40,329 nucleotides of DNA from Nocardia uniformis NBRC 13702 (GTDB lineage Bacteria > Actinomycetota > Actinomycetes > Mycobacteriales > Mycobacteriaceae), in NCBI RefSeq assembly GCF_001613345.1, contig NZ_BDCE01000014.1, forward strand, positions 1 to 40,329. Reading direction: 5' to 3'. Below, piece by piece: positions 16,213 to 24,780 of the stretch. Positions within the stretch are counted from its first letter, which is position 1; each line of letters begins with the position of its first letter. The notes beneath the pieces were generated by a model, which worked only from the letters and a program-made list of their open reading frames with translations, was not told the origin of the DNA and did not search any database. Made by a program: the position numbers and the translations under genes.

Positions 16213-18042
16213 ATGAGCGAGAACCTGCCCAGACGGGGGTTCCTCCTGGGAACTCTCGGCGCACTCGGCCTGGGTTTCGCCGCGTCAGCGGGAGCCGCGC
16301 CGGTGCCACTGCCGCCTCCGCCGGTGCCGGTCCCGCCGCTTCCGCCGCCGCCGATCACACCGCTCAACTACCATTCACCACCGTTGCAGCCCTTCGTGGA
16401 TGCGCTGCCGATTCTCGAAACCCGGCCCGCTGCCGGGGAATTGGCCGCAATCTCGATGCCGCATCGCTACCACCGGGATCTGCCGGAGACCCGCAGCTGG
16501 GGTTATGACCGATCGGTGCTCGGGCCGAATCTGGAAGCCTGGCGCGATCGCCCGACCCGCATCAGCTTCCGCAATGAGCTCGGCACCCATGTGCTGGCCC
16601 CGCATGTGGACCTCACCATGCACGGCGTGACCGAACTAGACCGCACCGACCCGCGCATGACGGTGCACCTGCACGGCGGCGCGAACTCTCCGGATGCCGA
16701 CGGCCACCCGCTCATCGGGTGGCGCAATGGTGGCCGGGCGACCTACGCGTACGGCGGACGCCAAGAGGCGGCGACCCTTTGGTATCACGATCACGCAATG
16801 GGTATCACCCGCCTCAATATTCAGGCCGGGCTCGCCGGAATGTACTACGTGCGCGATGAATTCGATACCGGCCGGGCCGACAATCCACTCGGCCTACCGA
16901 GCGGTGAATTCGAGATCCCGCTCATTGTGCAGGACCGCACCTTCAATCCCGACGGCAGTATCCAGCCGATGGTCGGCATCTATATCCCCCAGGGCTACAA
17001 CCAGTCCGGGCAGCTCGGGGACGTGGCGTGTGTCAACGGTGTGGTCTGGCCGCACCTGGAGGTGCGCCGCACCCTCTACCGCTTCCGGGTTCTGAACGGA
17101 TCCAATTCACGCCCATACATTTTCGAGCTGTCCAACGGACTGCCCTTCTCGGTGATCGGCAATGACCTGGGTCTGCTCGACGCACCGGTTCCCGCGCGGT
17201 CGATTCGAGTCAGCCCGGGCGAGCGCATCGATCTGCTGATCGATTTCAGCGGACTGCGCGACGGCGACGCCGTGGAGCTGATCAATACCGCCTACAACGA
17301 CCTGGGCAATACCGTATTCATGGTCCCGGAGTTGCGGCCCATTATGCGGTTCACCGTCGCGGGCGCCGGGCCACCGGCCGCCATCCCGCCGCGCCTGCGC
17401 GGCGGTCCGGGCCTGCCGGAACCGCTGGAACCGCTCGCCACACCGGATTCGGTCCGCACCATGACCCTCATCGGTCTCAATGACGATGCTCGCGCCGAGG
17501 CGGTCTTCCCGACCCTGATGGCGCTCAATAATCTCGCGTTCCTGTCCGAGGACGTCGATATAGCGCGCGCGGGAACCGTCGAACAGTGGGACATCGTCAA
17601 CACCACCCCCTTCGACCATCCGATCCACATCCATCTGGCGCGTATGCGCGTCATCGGCCGACAGCCGATCTTCACATTCTCGTACTGGATCGCGAACCCG
17701 CCGCCCGCCTTCGGTATTCGCTGGTCACCGTCCGCCGACGGCTACCCCCGGGGGCCTCAGGAACCCGCGCCCGCCTGGGAATCCGGGTGGAAGGATTCGG
17801 TCGAATGCCCGACCGACACCATTACGCGGGTGCTCGTGTACTGGCCGTCCGTCGCGGAACTCGGATTCGATCCGGACGCCCCGCTGCACGTTCCCGCGGG
17901 CGCGGAAGCCGTCGCTGCCTCCGGGCCGCATGACGGCCACTCCATGTCGAGCTCCCCGCCGATCCGGGGTTACGTCTGGCACTGCCACAATCTCGACCAC
18001 GCCGACCACGACATGATGCAGCAGATTCGGGTTACGCCATAA
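16213..18042 (+). CDS. Tat-exported multicopper oxidase
   Basis: This 609-residue three-domain laccase-like oxidase of the CotA/phenoxazinone synthase/bilirubin oxidase type couples oxidation of phenols, bilirubin-like compounds or metals to reduction of O2 to water. The N-terminus carries a twin-arginine signal (RRGFLLG, residues 7-13, then a hydrophobic stretch ending ASAGAA) and a Pro-rich linker (residues 31-50). Copper ligands are all present: HLHGG (152-156), WYHDHAMGITR (190-200), HPIHIHL (469-475) and HCHNLDHADHDMM with T1 Cys591, His596 and Met601. It therefore looks active outside the membrane. No Shine-Dalgarno is evident. It has no obvious partner; the sterol operons on either side are probably unrelated. 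Confidence 0.92.
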   Translation: MSENLPRRGFLLGTLGALGLGFAASAGAAPVPLPPPPVPVPPLPPPPITPLNYHSPPLQPFVDALPILETRPAAGELAAISMPHRYHRDLPETRSWGYDRSVLGPNLEAWRDRPTRISFRNELGTHVLAPHVDLTMHGVTELDRTDPRMTVHLHGGANSPDADGHPLIGWRNGGRATYAYGGRQEAATLWYHDHAMGITRLNIQAGLAGMYYVRDEFDTGRADNPLGLPSGEFEIPLIVQDRTFNPDGSIQPMVGIYIPQGYNQSGQLGDVACVNGVVWPHLEVRRTLYRFRVLNGSNSRPYIFELSNGLPFSVIGNDLGLLDAPVPARSIRVSPGERIDLLIDFSGLRDGDAVELINTAYNDLGNTVFMVPELRPIMRFTVAGAGPPAAIPPRLRGGPGLPEPLEPLATPDSVRTMTLIGLNDDARAEAVFPTLMALNNLAFLSEDVDIARAGTVEQWDIVNTTPFDHPIHIHLARMRVIGRQPIFTFSYWIANPPPAFGIRWSPSADGYPRGPQEPAPAWESGWKDSVECPTDTITRVLVYWPSVAELGFDPDAPLHVPAGAEAVAASGPHDGHSMSSSPPIRGYVWHCHNLDHADHDMMQQIRVTP

Positions 18043-18120
18043 CGGCACTCTGGGGCGGGTACGAACCCCGCCCAGTGTCGGGGCATTGCTGAGCTTGAAC
18101 GCGTAATGTCGCCCCCCTCT

Positions 18121-18246
18121 CGTCATTCCGGCGCGCTTTTGGCCGGAATCCACCTTCGATGAGTAGTGGATCCCGGCCAAAAGCATGCCGGGATGACGGG
18201 GCGAGCACGTCGGGATGACGGGGCGAGCACGTCGGGATGACCGGGG
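18121..18246. repeat. Dispersed palindromic repeat, copy 1, plus 22-bp tandem units
   Basis: The left arm (CGTCATTCCGGCGCGCTTTT, then GGCCGGAATCCAC) and right arm (GTAGTGGATCCCGGCCAAAA, then GCATGCCGGGATGACGGGG) form an approximately 80-bp near-perfect inverted repeat at 18121-18200. Its right end, CGGGATGACGGGGCGAGCACGT, is then repeated, giving roughly three 22-bp tandem units to 18246. The element lies between the convergent multicopper oxidase and monooxygenase genes and could act as a bidirectional terminator. Confidence 0.85.
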
Positions 18247-18285
18247 GCTGGCGACGTCACCCAGGGAATCTCAGTAGGTCGAGAA

Positions 18286-19725
18286 TCAGGCCGCACGGAC
18301 CCAATCGGCTAGTACCGCACCGAGATCGGTCGTTCCGTCTCCGGCCCAGGCCACATAGCCGTCCGGCCGCACCAGCATGGGTCGTTGGCTCGGATCGGCG
18401 GCAAGAGCGACCCGAACCCGGTCGGCGTGTCCGTCGACCGCGACCGGCTCATTCGTCACCAGTACGAACTTCCCGTCGCGCAACTCCTCGTAGAGGCGGG
18501 TGTCCTCGGCGAGGGCGATATCGGTGGCACGGGTGCCCACCAGGTGATCCGCGCCGTGGGGGCGGGGATAGGTGAAGCCGATGCCCGAGATGGAACCCGC
18601 GACCTTATGTGCGATGGGCGGCAGCGAAAGCGCACCTTCGGCAAGGGTATTGCGCACCATCTGACCGATCTTGGATTCGAGCATGGCGCCACGAATGATG
18701 GCCCCACTGCTGCGCACCACCTCCTCGCCGACCGGATGCCGCTCGGAGTGGTAGGTGTCCAACAGCCCGTCCGGTGCCCAACCCTGCACGGCCGCAGCCA
18801 GTTTCCACCCCAGGTTCGCCGCATCCTGCAACCCGGTGTTCATGCCCTGACCGCCCGCGGGTGAATGCACGTGTGCCGCATCGCCCGCCAGGAATGCCCG
18901 ACCCACCCGGTAGGACGGCACCTGCCGCTCATCGCTGTGGAATCGCGACAGCCAGCGCGGATCGTGCATGCCGAAATCGGTACCGAGCGCACGGGTTACG
19001 ACTTCGCGCAGCTCTTCGAATTCGACGGGTTCGCTATCGGCCAGTTGGTTGCGGCGGTTCCATGCGAAGATTCGGTAATAGCCGTCACCGAACGGCGCGA
19101 CGAAGGCGAAGGCGTCGCCGACACCGTTGACGGCCAACACACCCGGCGGTGGGGAGCTCAGTTGAACATCGGCCAGCATGATGGACCTGAGTACCGATTT
19201 GCCGGGGAAGGGCAGGTCGAGGGTTTCGCGGACCCGGCTGTGGTAGCCGTCCGCGCCGACCAGGTATTGCGCGCCCACCCGGTGCGTCGAATCCTGGTAG
19301 CGCACTTCGGCTTCGACGCTACGGCCATTATCGGTGAAGGTGATCAGCTCCGCGCCCGGCACCAGATTCGCGCCGAGTTCGAGGGCGCGCTTACGCAATA
19401 CGTCTTCGACGTGGGTCTGCGGGGTGATGAGCAGATATGGGAAGCGGCTGTCGCTCAGCAGTTTGCCCAGATTGACGCGGGCCTTTCCGAACAGCTGCAA
19501 CTGGTCGACGGTGGCCCCGCCCTCGCGCACCTCCTCGGCGATCCCGCGGGCGTCGAATTGCTCCATGGTGCGCGCGTGCACGCCGAAGGCCCGTGTGAGG
19601 TCCGAACCGCGTGCGTGCTTCTCCACCAGGGTTACCGCCACACCGGCGCGGGCCAGGTCCCCCGCGAGCAACAGTCCGGTGGGTCCGCCGCCGACGACCA
19701 GAACATCGGTCTTCTCGGGAATCAT
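18286..19725 (-). CDS. FAD-dependent aromatic monooxygenase (PheA/TfdB type)
   Basis: This 479-residue flavoprotein hydroxylase is of the phenol/pentachlorophenol/MhpA-like group. It has the Rossmann GGGPTGLLLAGDLARAG near residue 13, the DG motif in VGADGYHSRVRETL, and the GD motif in FLAGDAAHVHSPAGGQGMNT, which binds FAD ribityl and pyrophosphate. The C-terminus has a thioredoxin-like tail typical of the group (RPDGYVAWAGDGTT). The ATG at 19725 has a GGAGGA at 6 nt. The substrate is unknown, probably a phenol or polyketide-like aromatic. It is divergent from a TetR gene with palindromic operators between them, so it is probably induced by its substrate through that regulator. Confidence 0.9.
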   Translation of the reverse strand: MIPEKTDVLVVGGGPTGLLLAGDLARAGVAVTLVEKHARGSDLTRAFGVHARTMEQFDARGIAEEVREGGATVDQLQLFGKARVNLGKLLSDSRFPYLLITPQTHVEDVLRKRALELGANLVPGAELITFTDNGRSVEAEVRYQDSTHRVGAQYLVGADGYHSRVRETLDLPFPGKSVLRSIMLADVQLSSPPPGVLAVNGVGDAFAFVAPFGDGYYRIFAWNRRNQLADSEPVEFEELREVVTRALGTDFGMHDPRWLSRFHSDERQVPSYRVGRAFLAGDAAHVHSPAGGQGMNTGLQDAANLGWKLAAAVQGWAPDGLLDTYHSERHPVGEEVVRSSGAIIRGAMLESKIGQMVRNTLAEGALSLPPIAHKVAGSISGIGFTYPRPHGADHLVGTRATDIALAEDTRLYEELRDGKFVLVTNEPVAVDGHADRVRVALAADPSQRPMLVRPDGYVAWAGDGTTDLGAVLADWVRAA

Positions 19726-19750
19726 GGTGTCCTCCAAGCAATCTGTACTA

Positions 19751-19783
19751 AGTCAACAACTGTTGGCCAACGCTTGTTGACAA
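19751..19783. promoter_or_regulatory. Operator of the monooxygenase promoter
   Basis: Two overlapping imperfect copies of the GTCAACA-nn-TGTTGAC dyad occur here: GTCAACAACTGTTGGC and GCCAACGCTTGTTGAC. They match the perfect copy at 19805-19824 and lie just upstream of the monooxygenase start. Confidence 0.65.
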
Positions 19784-19804
19784 CGATACGGCCACCTCGG
19801 CGCT

Positions 19805-19824
19805 AGGTCAACAGTTGTTGACCT
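19805..19824. promoter_or_regulatory. Perfect 20-bp TetR-type operator
   Basis: AGGTCAACAGTTGTTGACCT has 9-bp arms that are exact reverse complements around a GT centre. It covers the likely -35/-10 region of the tetR gene, whose TACACT hexamer (19824-19829) begins at the operator's last base, consistent with autorepression. Confidence 0.8.
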
Positions 19825-19836
19825 ACACTTATCGAT

Positions 19837-20403
19837 ATGACGGCGGAACGAACTAGGCGGTCCGATGCGACCCGGGCAGCCATCCTCGCGGCGGCCCGCG
19901 AACGGTTCGCGCGGGACGGATACGACCGGGCGACCATTCGGGCGATCGCCGCCGACGCGGGCATCGACCCGGCCATGGTCATGCGCTACTACGGCTCCAA
20001 GGACAAACTCTTCGCCCTGGCCGCCGAATTCGATTTGCGGCTACCGGATTTCGCGGAGGTACCCATCGACGAACTGGGTGCCGCCCTGACCGCCTACGCC
20101 ATCCACCGCTGGGAATCCGACGAGACACTGCCCGCCCTGCTGCGCGCCGCGGTCACCAATGAGGGTGCGGCCGAAAAGATGCGCACCATATTCGGCGGTC
20201 AGATCATCCCCATGCTGATCGGACGTGGCATAGATCCGGCCGAAGTCGCGACGCGTGCTGGGCTGGTCGGCGCCCAGATGCTCGGAGTCGCCCTCTGCCG
20301 CTATGTGCTGCGACTGCCTCCGGTGGCGGCCATGACCGCCGATGAACTCGTCGCCTGGGTCGGGCCGACCGTGCAGCGCTACCTGAGCGAACCGATCGGT
20401 TAG
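19837..20403 (+). CDS. TetR-family transcriptional regulator
   Basis: This 188-residue regulator has an N-terminal helix-turn-helix (ATRAAILAAARERFARDGYD, then RATIRAIAADAGIDPAMVMR followed by YYGSKDKLFALAA) and a C-terminal TetR_C-like ligand domain, of the group with PALLRAAVTNEGAAEKMR. The ATG at 19837 lies 7 nt after a TACACT hexamer and lacks a Shine-Dalgarno, so the transcript is probably leaderless. It most likely represses the divergent monooxygenase and itself through the GTCAACA-type dyads. Its stop codon overlaps the end of the convergent PP2C-like pseudogene. Confidence 0.88.
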   Translation: MTAERTRRSDATRAAILAAARERFARDGYDRATIRAIAADAGIDPAMVMRYYGSKDKLFALAAEFDLRLPDFAEVPIDELGAALTAYAIHRWESDETLPALLRAAVTNEGAAEKMRTIFGGQIIPMLIGRGIDPAEVATRAGLVGAQMLGVALCRYVLRLPPVAAMTADELVAWVGPTVQRYLSEPIG

Positions 20404-20907
20404 CCGTCGAACGCGTAGGGGACCTGTTCGGCCACGCCATCCGCACACAACGGGTACACATCACCAGCCTGTGGATGAATGTGTACAACATCCGGCTGCG
20501 CCCACCGGCATGCCCGATGTACCGAGTCGACTGATATCCCGCCGATACCGCTGCGGTGAATCGAATGGATACCAGCCGTGCACCGCTCCGAGCCACGCCA
20601 TCATGTGATCGACGGTCAGCAGTTCCCGCACCCCGCCAGCTCACCGATCTCCCCGCGAAATCCCCGACTCGCTGCCGAGCCACGGCGACCGCATCCCGAA
20701 TCGCGCCCGTATCCGCGTGTTCCCGCGGCCGTTCGACCACAATGTCCACGGTGGTCCGAGACGCCATGGCACTACCTCGCCCGTCGCCCATACCGTCTGC
20801 GACCACCGCGATCACGGATCCATACTCGGATGGGCGACATCGAAATTCGCCGTGTAGCGGTTTCCGATCTCGCTCCCGGCCGCCGCACCGATCACCGGTT
20901 CGGTCAT
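20400..20907 (-). pseudogene. Decayed PP2C-like protein phosphatase
   Basis: Pieces of one PP2C-fold protein lie in order but in several frames. The start MTEPVIGAAAGSEIGNRYTA (ATG 20907) runs to a stop at about residue 31. SVIAVVADGMGDGRGSAMAS, with the metal-binding DGMG, follows one base out of frame. LTVDHMMAWLGAVHGWYPFD lies in another frame, then STRYIGHAGG. The end QPDVVHIHPQAGDVYPLCAD and GVAEQVPYAFDG closes with TAA at 20400-20402. A segment between GELAGC and LLTVDH is missing, since the whole is about 500 bp where an intact gene would need roughly 700. At least three frame changes make it non-functional. It is divergent from the ybaB-like gene. Confidence 0.75.
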
Positions 20908-20950
20908 CGGGTTCAATCTTGCCAGACGTATCCAGGAGGGCCCGAGGTCG

Positions 20951-21361
20951 ATGTCCGAGGACGGACGGTTCGAGGAGATCGCGCGCAAGGCACGGCACGT
21001 GCAGGACGCAGTCGAGCGAGTGCGTGCCTCGGTCTCGGCACCGGGGGTGCGGATCGAGGTAGCCGCAGATGGGCGGATCACCGGATTGGAGCTGACGGAT
21101 CCCACTCTGGCCGAGGCGATTTCGGCGGCACACAGCCAAGCCCTCCGGCAGGCCGACGAGCGGGTGGCGAAGCTGCGCCGGGAGTTGGCCGACGACCCCA
21201 TCGTGTCGTCGATGCTGCGGCGCTTCATCGCGAGTGACATCGCGACACCGAACTCGGCCGAGCCCGCGCCCCGGTGGAAACCCGCGCATCCCGAGGACAC
21301 CGACGATTACGAGAATCCGCATGCGCTGCCACCCGATGTGCGACGGCGCTACGGGTTGTAG
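20951..21361 (+). CDS. YbaB/EbfC-family nucleoid-associated protein
   Basis: This 136-residue protein has the YbaB/EbfC pattern: an N-terminal amphipathic helix (FEEIARKARHVQDAVERVRA), a short beta region (IEVAADGRITGLELTD) and a second helix (LAEAISAAHSQALRQADERV AKLRRELADD). The C-terminal 40 residues are Pro/Asp-rich and unstructured. Members dimerise and bind DNA; actinobacterial paralogues often sit near WXG100/ESX genes, but none is seen here. ATG 20951 has GGAGGG about 10 nt upstream. It neighbours the decayed PP2C-like gene, which may once have formed a divergent pair with it. Confidence 0.8.
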   Translation: MSEDGRFEEIARKARHVQDAVERVRASVSAPGVRIEVAADGRITGLELTDPTLAEAISAAHSQALRQADERVAKLRRELADDPIVSSMLRRFIASDIATPNSAEPAPRWKPAHPEDTDDYENPHALPPDVRRRYGL

Positions 21362-21504
21362 GTTGCCGCGCTGATTCGCGCCGAACGAAGTCACGGTCGT
21401 TCGGGCCGCAAGCGCGCCGCACGGACTGCCGTGGCGTGGAGCCAAGTGTTTGCTCGCCTACGATGCTCGAAGATTTATTCGGACCTGTAGAAAGCGGAGT
21501 ACAT

Positions 21505-22887
21505 ATGGACCTCGGCGTGCGTTGGAAACTGCACGGCGACGGGCGGACTCCCGCCCCGGGCGCGGTGGTACGGCCCGATGAGCGGTTGTCGTGGCCGCGG
21601 ACCGCCGGGCTGGGGGCACAGCACGTGGTGGCCATGTTCGGGGCGAGTTTCGTCGCGCCGGTGCTGATGGGGCTCGATCCCAATCTGGCGATCATGATGT
21701 CCGGTGTCGCCACCATGATCTTCCTGCTGGCCACCAGGGGCAAAGTGCCCAGCTATCTGGGCTGTTCGCTGTCGTTCGTCGGGGTGGCGGCGGTGATCAA
21801 GGCCGATGGCGGCACCATCGCGACCATTACCGGTGCGTGCCTGGTGGTCGGCGCGGTGCTCTTCGGAGTCGGTGTTGCGGTGCGGCGGTTCGGGGCGCGG
21901 ATCATTCACGCGGCCATGCCACCGGCGGTGACCGGTGCGGTGGTCATGCTGATCGGATTCAACCTGGCGCCGGTGACGGCGACGGTGTACTGGCCGCAGG
22001 ATCAGTGGACGGCCTTGCTGACCATGCTGTTCACCGGGTTGGCCGTGGTGGCGCTGCGCGGATTCTGGTCGCGCATCGCGATCTTCCTGGGGCTGGTGTT
22101 CGGCTACGCGTTCTCCTGGGTGCAGGACCGGGTGCTGGGGCAGATCAACTCCGACGACGGCAGCGGCGCGGTCACCGATCACTGGCGGCTCGATCTGTCC
22201 GGTGTGGGCAAGGCCGATTGGATCGGCTTGCCGGACTTCCACGCCCCGGCCTTCGAATGGTCGGCGATCCTGGTCGCGCTACCCGTGGTGATCGCGCTGA
22301 TCGCCGAGAACGCGGGTCACGTCAAGGCCGTCGGCGAAATGACCGGCGACAATCTCGACAGCAAACTCGGCACCGCGATTGCCGCCGACGGTGCGGCATC
22401 CATGCTCTCCACCGGTTTCGGCGGCCCGCCCAACACCACCTACTCCGAGAATATCGGCGTCATGGCCGCCACCCGTGTCTACTCGACGGCCGCCTACTGG
22501 GCTGCCGCCGGATTCGCGCTGCTGTTCGGACTGTGCCCCAAATTCGGCGCGGTGGTCGCGGCCATTCCGGGCGGCGTGCTCGGCGGTATCACCGTCATTC
22601 TCTACGGCATGATCGGCCTGCTCGGCGCGCAGATCTGGACCAACGCCAATGTGGATCTACGCAATCCGGTGAACCTGGTGCCGTGCGCCGCGGGCATCAT
22701 CATCGGCATCGGCAATGTGAGTATGCAGATCACCGATAACTTCACCCTGAGCGGTATCGCCCTGGGCACGCTCGTGGTCATCACCGGTTACCACGCGCTG
22801 CGACTGTTCGCCCCCGAGCACTTCAAAACAGCGGAACCACTCCTCGATGAAGGCACGTCCTCCTATGACGAGCCGACCGGCCGGTAG
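21505..22887 (+). CDS. NCS2-family uracil/xanthine permease
   Basis: This 460-residue nucleobase:cation symporter of the UraA/NAT family has 14 predicted helices. The diagnostic segments are AENAGHVKAVGEMTGDN (TM8, with the substrate-binding Glu) and GFGGPPNTTYSENIGVMAAT (TM10, with the second Glu), plus SLSFVGVAAVIKADGG (TM3). Together they point to uracil or a related nucleobase. The start ATG 21505 gives MDLGVRWKLHGDGR; the open frame extends further upstream but that part has no family features. The following SDR starts 18 bp later and may be co-transcribed, but no pyrimidine-metabolism genes are nearby. Confidence 0.9.
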   Translation: MDLGVRWKLHGDGRTPAPGAVVRPDERLSWPRTAGLGAQHVVAMFGASFVAPVLMGLDPNLAIMMSGVATMIFLLATRGKVPSYLGCSLSFVGVAAVIKADGGTIATITGACLVVGAVLFGVGVAVRRFGARIIHAAMPPAVTGAVVMLIGFNLAPVTATVYWPQDQWTALLTMLFTGLAVVALRGFWSRIAIFLGLVFGYAFSWVQDRVLGQINSDDGSGAVTDHWRLDLSGVGKADWIGLPDFHAPAFEWSAILVALPVVIALIAENAGHVKAVGEMTGDNLDSKLGTAIAADGAASMLSTGFGGPPNTTYSENIGVMAATRVYSTAAYWAAAGFALLFGLCPKFGAVVAAIPGGVLGGITVILYGMIGLLGAQIWTNANVDLRNPVNLVPCAAGIIIGIGNVSMQITDNFTLSGIALGTLVVITGYHALRLFAPEHFKTAEPLLDEGTSSYDEPTGR

Positions 22888-22905
22888 GGAAAGTAGGCTC
22901 AGCCC

Positions 22906-23739
22906 ATGAAATCTGTGTTGGTGACCGGAGCGGCCCGCGGCATCGGCAAGGCGATCAGCCTGCGCCTGGCCGAAACCGGCTGGCAGGTCTACGCCGGGGT
23001 CCGTAAACCCGCCGACGGCGACGCCCTCGTCGCCCAGCACCCCGGCATCATTCCGGTGCTTCTCGATATCACCGACGCCGACCAGATCGCCGCCCTCGAC
23101 CAGACCCTCCCCGCCGACCTCGACGCGGTGGTCAACAATGCGGGCATTGTCGTGGACGGCCCCGTGGAAATCCTCAGCACCGAGAGCCTGCGCGACCAGT
23201 TCGAGGTCAATGTCATCGGCACCATCGCGGTCACCCAGGCGGTCCTGCCCCGCATCCGCGCCAACAAGGGCCGCATAGTCTTCCTCTCCTCCCTCAGCGG
23301 CCGCATATCCACCCCTGGCACCGGTGCCTACAACTCCTCGAAATTCGCCCTCGAGGGCATGGTCGATGCCCTCCGAATCGAATTGCGCCCCTGGGGAATC
23401 CCGGTCTCCATGATCGAACCCGGCCCGATAGCCACCGATATGTGGTCCGACGCCGTCCAAATGGTCGACAACACCATCGCCCGCCTGACCCCCGCCCAAT
23501 CCGAGCTCTACGCGAACCATCTCGCGGGCATGCGCAAAATGGCCCAACAGGTCCAGAAGATCGCGGCCCCGGTCTCCACCGTCGTGGACGAGGTGGAACG
23601 CGCCCTCACCACCCGCCGCCCCAAGGCCCGCTATGTGGTCGGTCTCTCCGGCAAGATCCAGGCGCTCAGCGCGGGCCTCACTCCCACTCCGATCCTGGAT
23701 GCTGTCCTGGCAATGGCGAGCGGCATCAAGCGGAGGTAG
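22906..23739 (+). CDS. Short-chain dehydrogenase/reductase
   Basis: This classical SDR of 277 residues has the cofactor motif TGAARGIGKA (7-16), NNAG, a catalytic Ser in LSSLSGR and YNSSKFALEG (YxxxK). The C-terminal region is longer than the minimal SDR, with ELYANHLAGMRKMAQQVQKI before a tail of AP-rich sequence, a form seen in retinol-dehydrogenase-like members that handle lipophilic alcohols or ketones. The substrate is unknown. It follows the NCS2 permease by 18 bp and is convergent with the XRE gene (16 bp apart). Confidence 0.85.
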   Translation: MKSVLVTGAARGIGKAISLRLAETGWQVYAGVRKPADGDALVAQHPGIIPVLLDITDADQIAALDQTLPADLDAVVNNAGIVVDGPVEILSTESLRDQFEVNVIGTIAVTQAVLPRIRANKGRIVFLSSLSGRISTPGTGAYNSSKFALEGMVDALRIELRPWGIPVSMIEPGPIATDMWSDAVQMVDNTIARLTPAQSELYANHLAGMRKMAQQVQKIAAPVSTVVDEVERALTTRRPKARYVVGLSGKIQALSAGLTPTPILDAVLAMASGIKRR

Positions 23740-23755
23740 GTGATGGCTCAGCCTG

Positions 23756-24067
23756 TCACGCTGCGCGCCCAATGAACTCGACCGCCAATTCCTCGCCTTT
23801 GAACGACAGTTGGAGCTCGGCCTCCAATGCGATGGAGAGCCGGTGTAGCAGGGGCAGGTTCGGGGTGACGTCGCCGCCTTCCAGCCGACTCACCTGCGGT
23901 TGCGTCATACCGGCGCGGCGTGCCAGCTCGGTCGGGGTGACACCCAGCGCTGTCCTTCTGTTGTAAACGGCTTGCGCTAAGGCGAAGGCATCGGCTGCGG
24001 CAATGTAGTCGGGGTCCGCGCGATGCTCGTCGGGTATCTTCCACCGGTTGCGGCGAGCGTGGTTCAC
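23756..24067 (-). CDS. XRE-family helix-turn-helix protein
   Basis: This 103-residue DNA-binding protein has its Cro/C1-type HTH at LGVTPTELARRAGMTQPQVS then RLEGGDVTPNLPLLHRLSIA (about residues 40-80), preceded by an N-terminal helix (ADAFALAQAVYNRRTA) as in HigA-type antitoxins. The start is GTG 24067, giving VNHARRNRWKIPDEHR. No Shine-Dalgarno is obvious, so it may be translated with the upstream Uma2 gene that ends 29 bp before. The pair could be a toxin-antitoxin-like or self-regulated unit, but no RelE/HigB toxin is present. Confidence 0.8.
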   Translation of the reverse strand: MNHARRNRWKIPDEHRADPDYIAAADAFALAQAVYNRRTALGVTPTELARRAGMTQPQVSRLEGGDVTPNLPLLHRLSIALEAELQLSFKGEELAVEFIGRAA

Positions 24068-24095
24068 GGCTGACCATCCTCGGGAGTAGGTCCGG

Positions 24096-24665
24096 TTACT
24101 GGTAGACAGGCAAAGTTCCGGTATCGAGGGAGAAACCGAACGGCTCGGGGAGCGGTACGTCGTCGCCGTATTCCCCGGCCAGTTGGCCGTGATACTCGCC
24201 ATTTCTGGGATGGGTGTAGAGGGACCATGTGGCGAATCGCGGGTCTAGGACCAGCAAGATTCGGATGCCAGCGGCGCTGTACCAACCGTTCTTGTCCGTG
24301 ATCTGCGCGGCCTTCTCGGACTTGGAGATCACTTCGACGGCGAGGTCGGCGTCGGCTGGATCTGCCAGCCAGGCATCGTCGGTGTCCCAGCTCTCGGGTA
24401 GGACCACCAGGTCAGGAGTGCAGTAGTCGTCGTCATCGCCGGGCATGGCGACGGACGTCACCTCGTAGGGGGCTAGTCCGGAAGGCATGCGGGCCTCGAG
24501 TTGTCGACGCAATCGCCGAATCGTCCCCGCATGCTTGCCACGGGGCGTTGGTGACATCACGAGACTGCCTCCCAGGATTTCCACGCGCAGACCCGTGGCG
24601 CCTTCGATCTGCTCGGCGACGACGCGCAGGCTTCCTGGGCGCGGGTGCATGGCAGGGACGCTCAC
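24096..24665 (-). CDS. Uma2-family endonuclease-fold protein
   Basis: This 189-residue protein of the Uma2/DUF820 family, a PD-(D/E)xK nuclease-like fold, retains the core DDDYCTPDLVVLPESW (the Asp of the PD motif) and LAVEVISKSEKAAQITDKNG (E-x-S/K), the usual active-site layout, followed by GIRILLVLDPRFATWSLY. GTG 24665 was chosen because GGAG lies 8 nt upstream; an ATG at 24650 is possible. Uma2 proteins are abundant in cyanobacteria and actinobacteria and their function is poorly defined. It is followed by the XRE gene, 29 bp away, in the same direction. Confidence 0.85.
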   Translation of the reverse strand: MSVPAMHPRPGSLRVVAEQIEGATGLRVEILGGSLVMSPTPRGKHAGTIRRLRRQLEARMPSGLAPYEVTSVAMPGDDDDYCTPDLVVLPESWDTDDAWLADPADADLAVEVISKSEKAAQITDKNGWYSAAGIRILLVLDPRFATWSLYTHPRNGEYHGQLAGEYGDDVPLPEPFGFSLDTGTLPVYQ

Positions 24666-24780
24666 GGATATCACTCCAACCCTTGCGAACGGTCGACTCC
24701 AACATAGCTCGAGGACTTGATCGCAGGTCGTGACACGTCGAGTACCGGATTCGCCGGTCGCATCGTCCATAAACGCGGAA

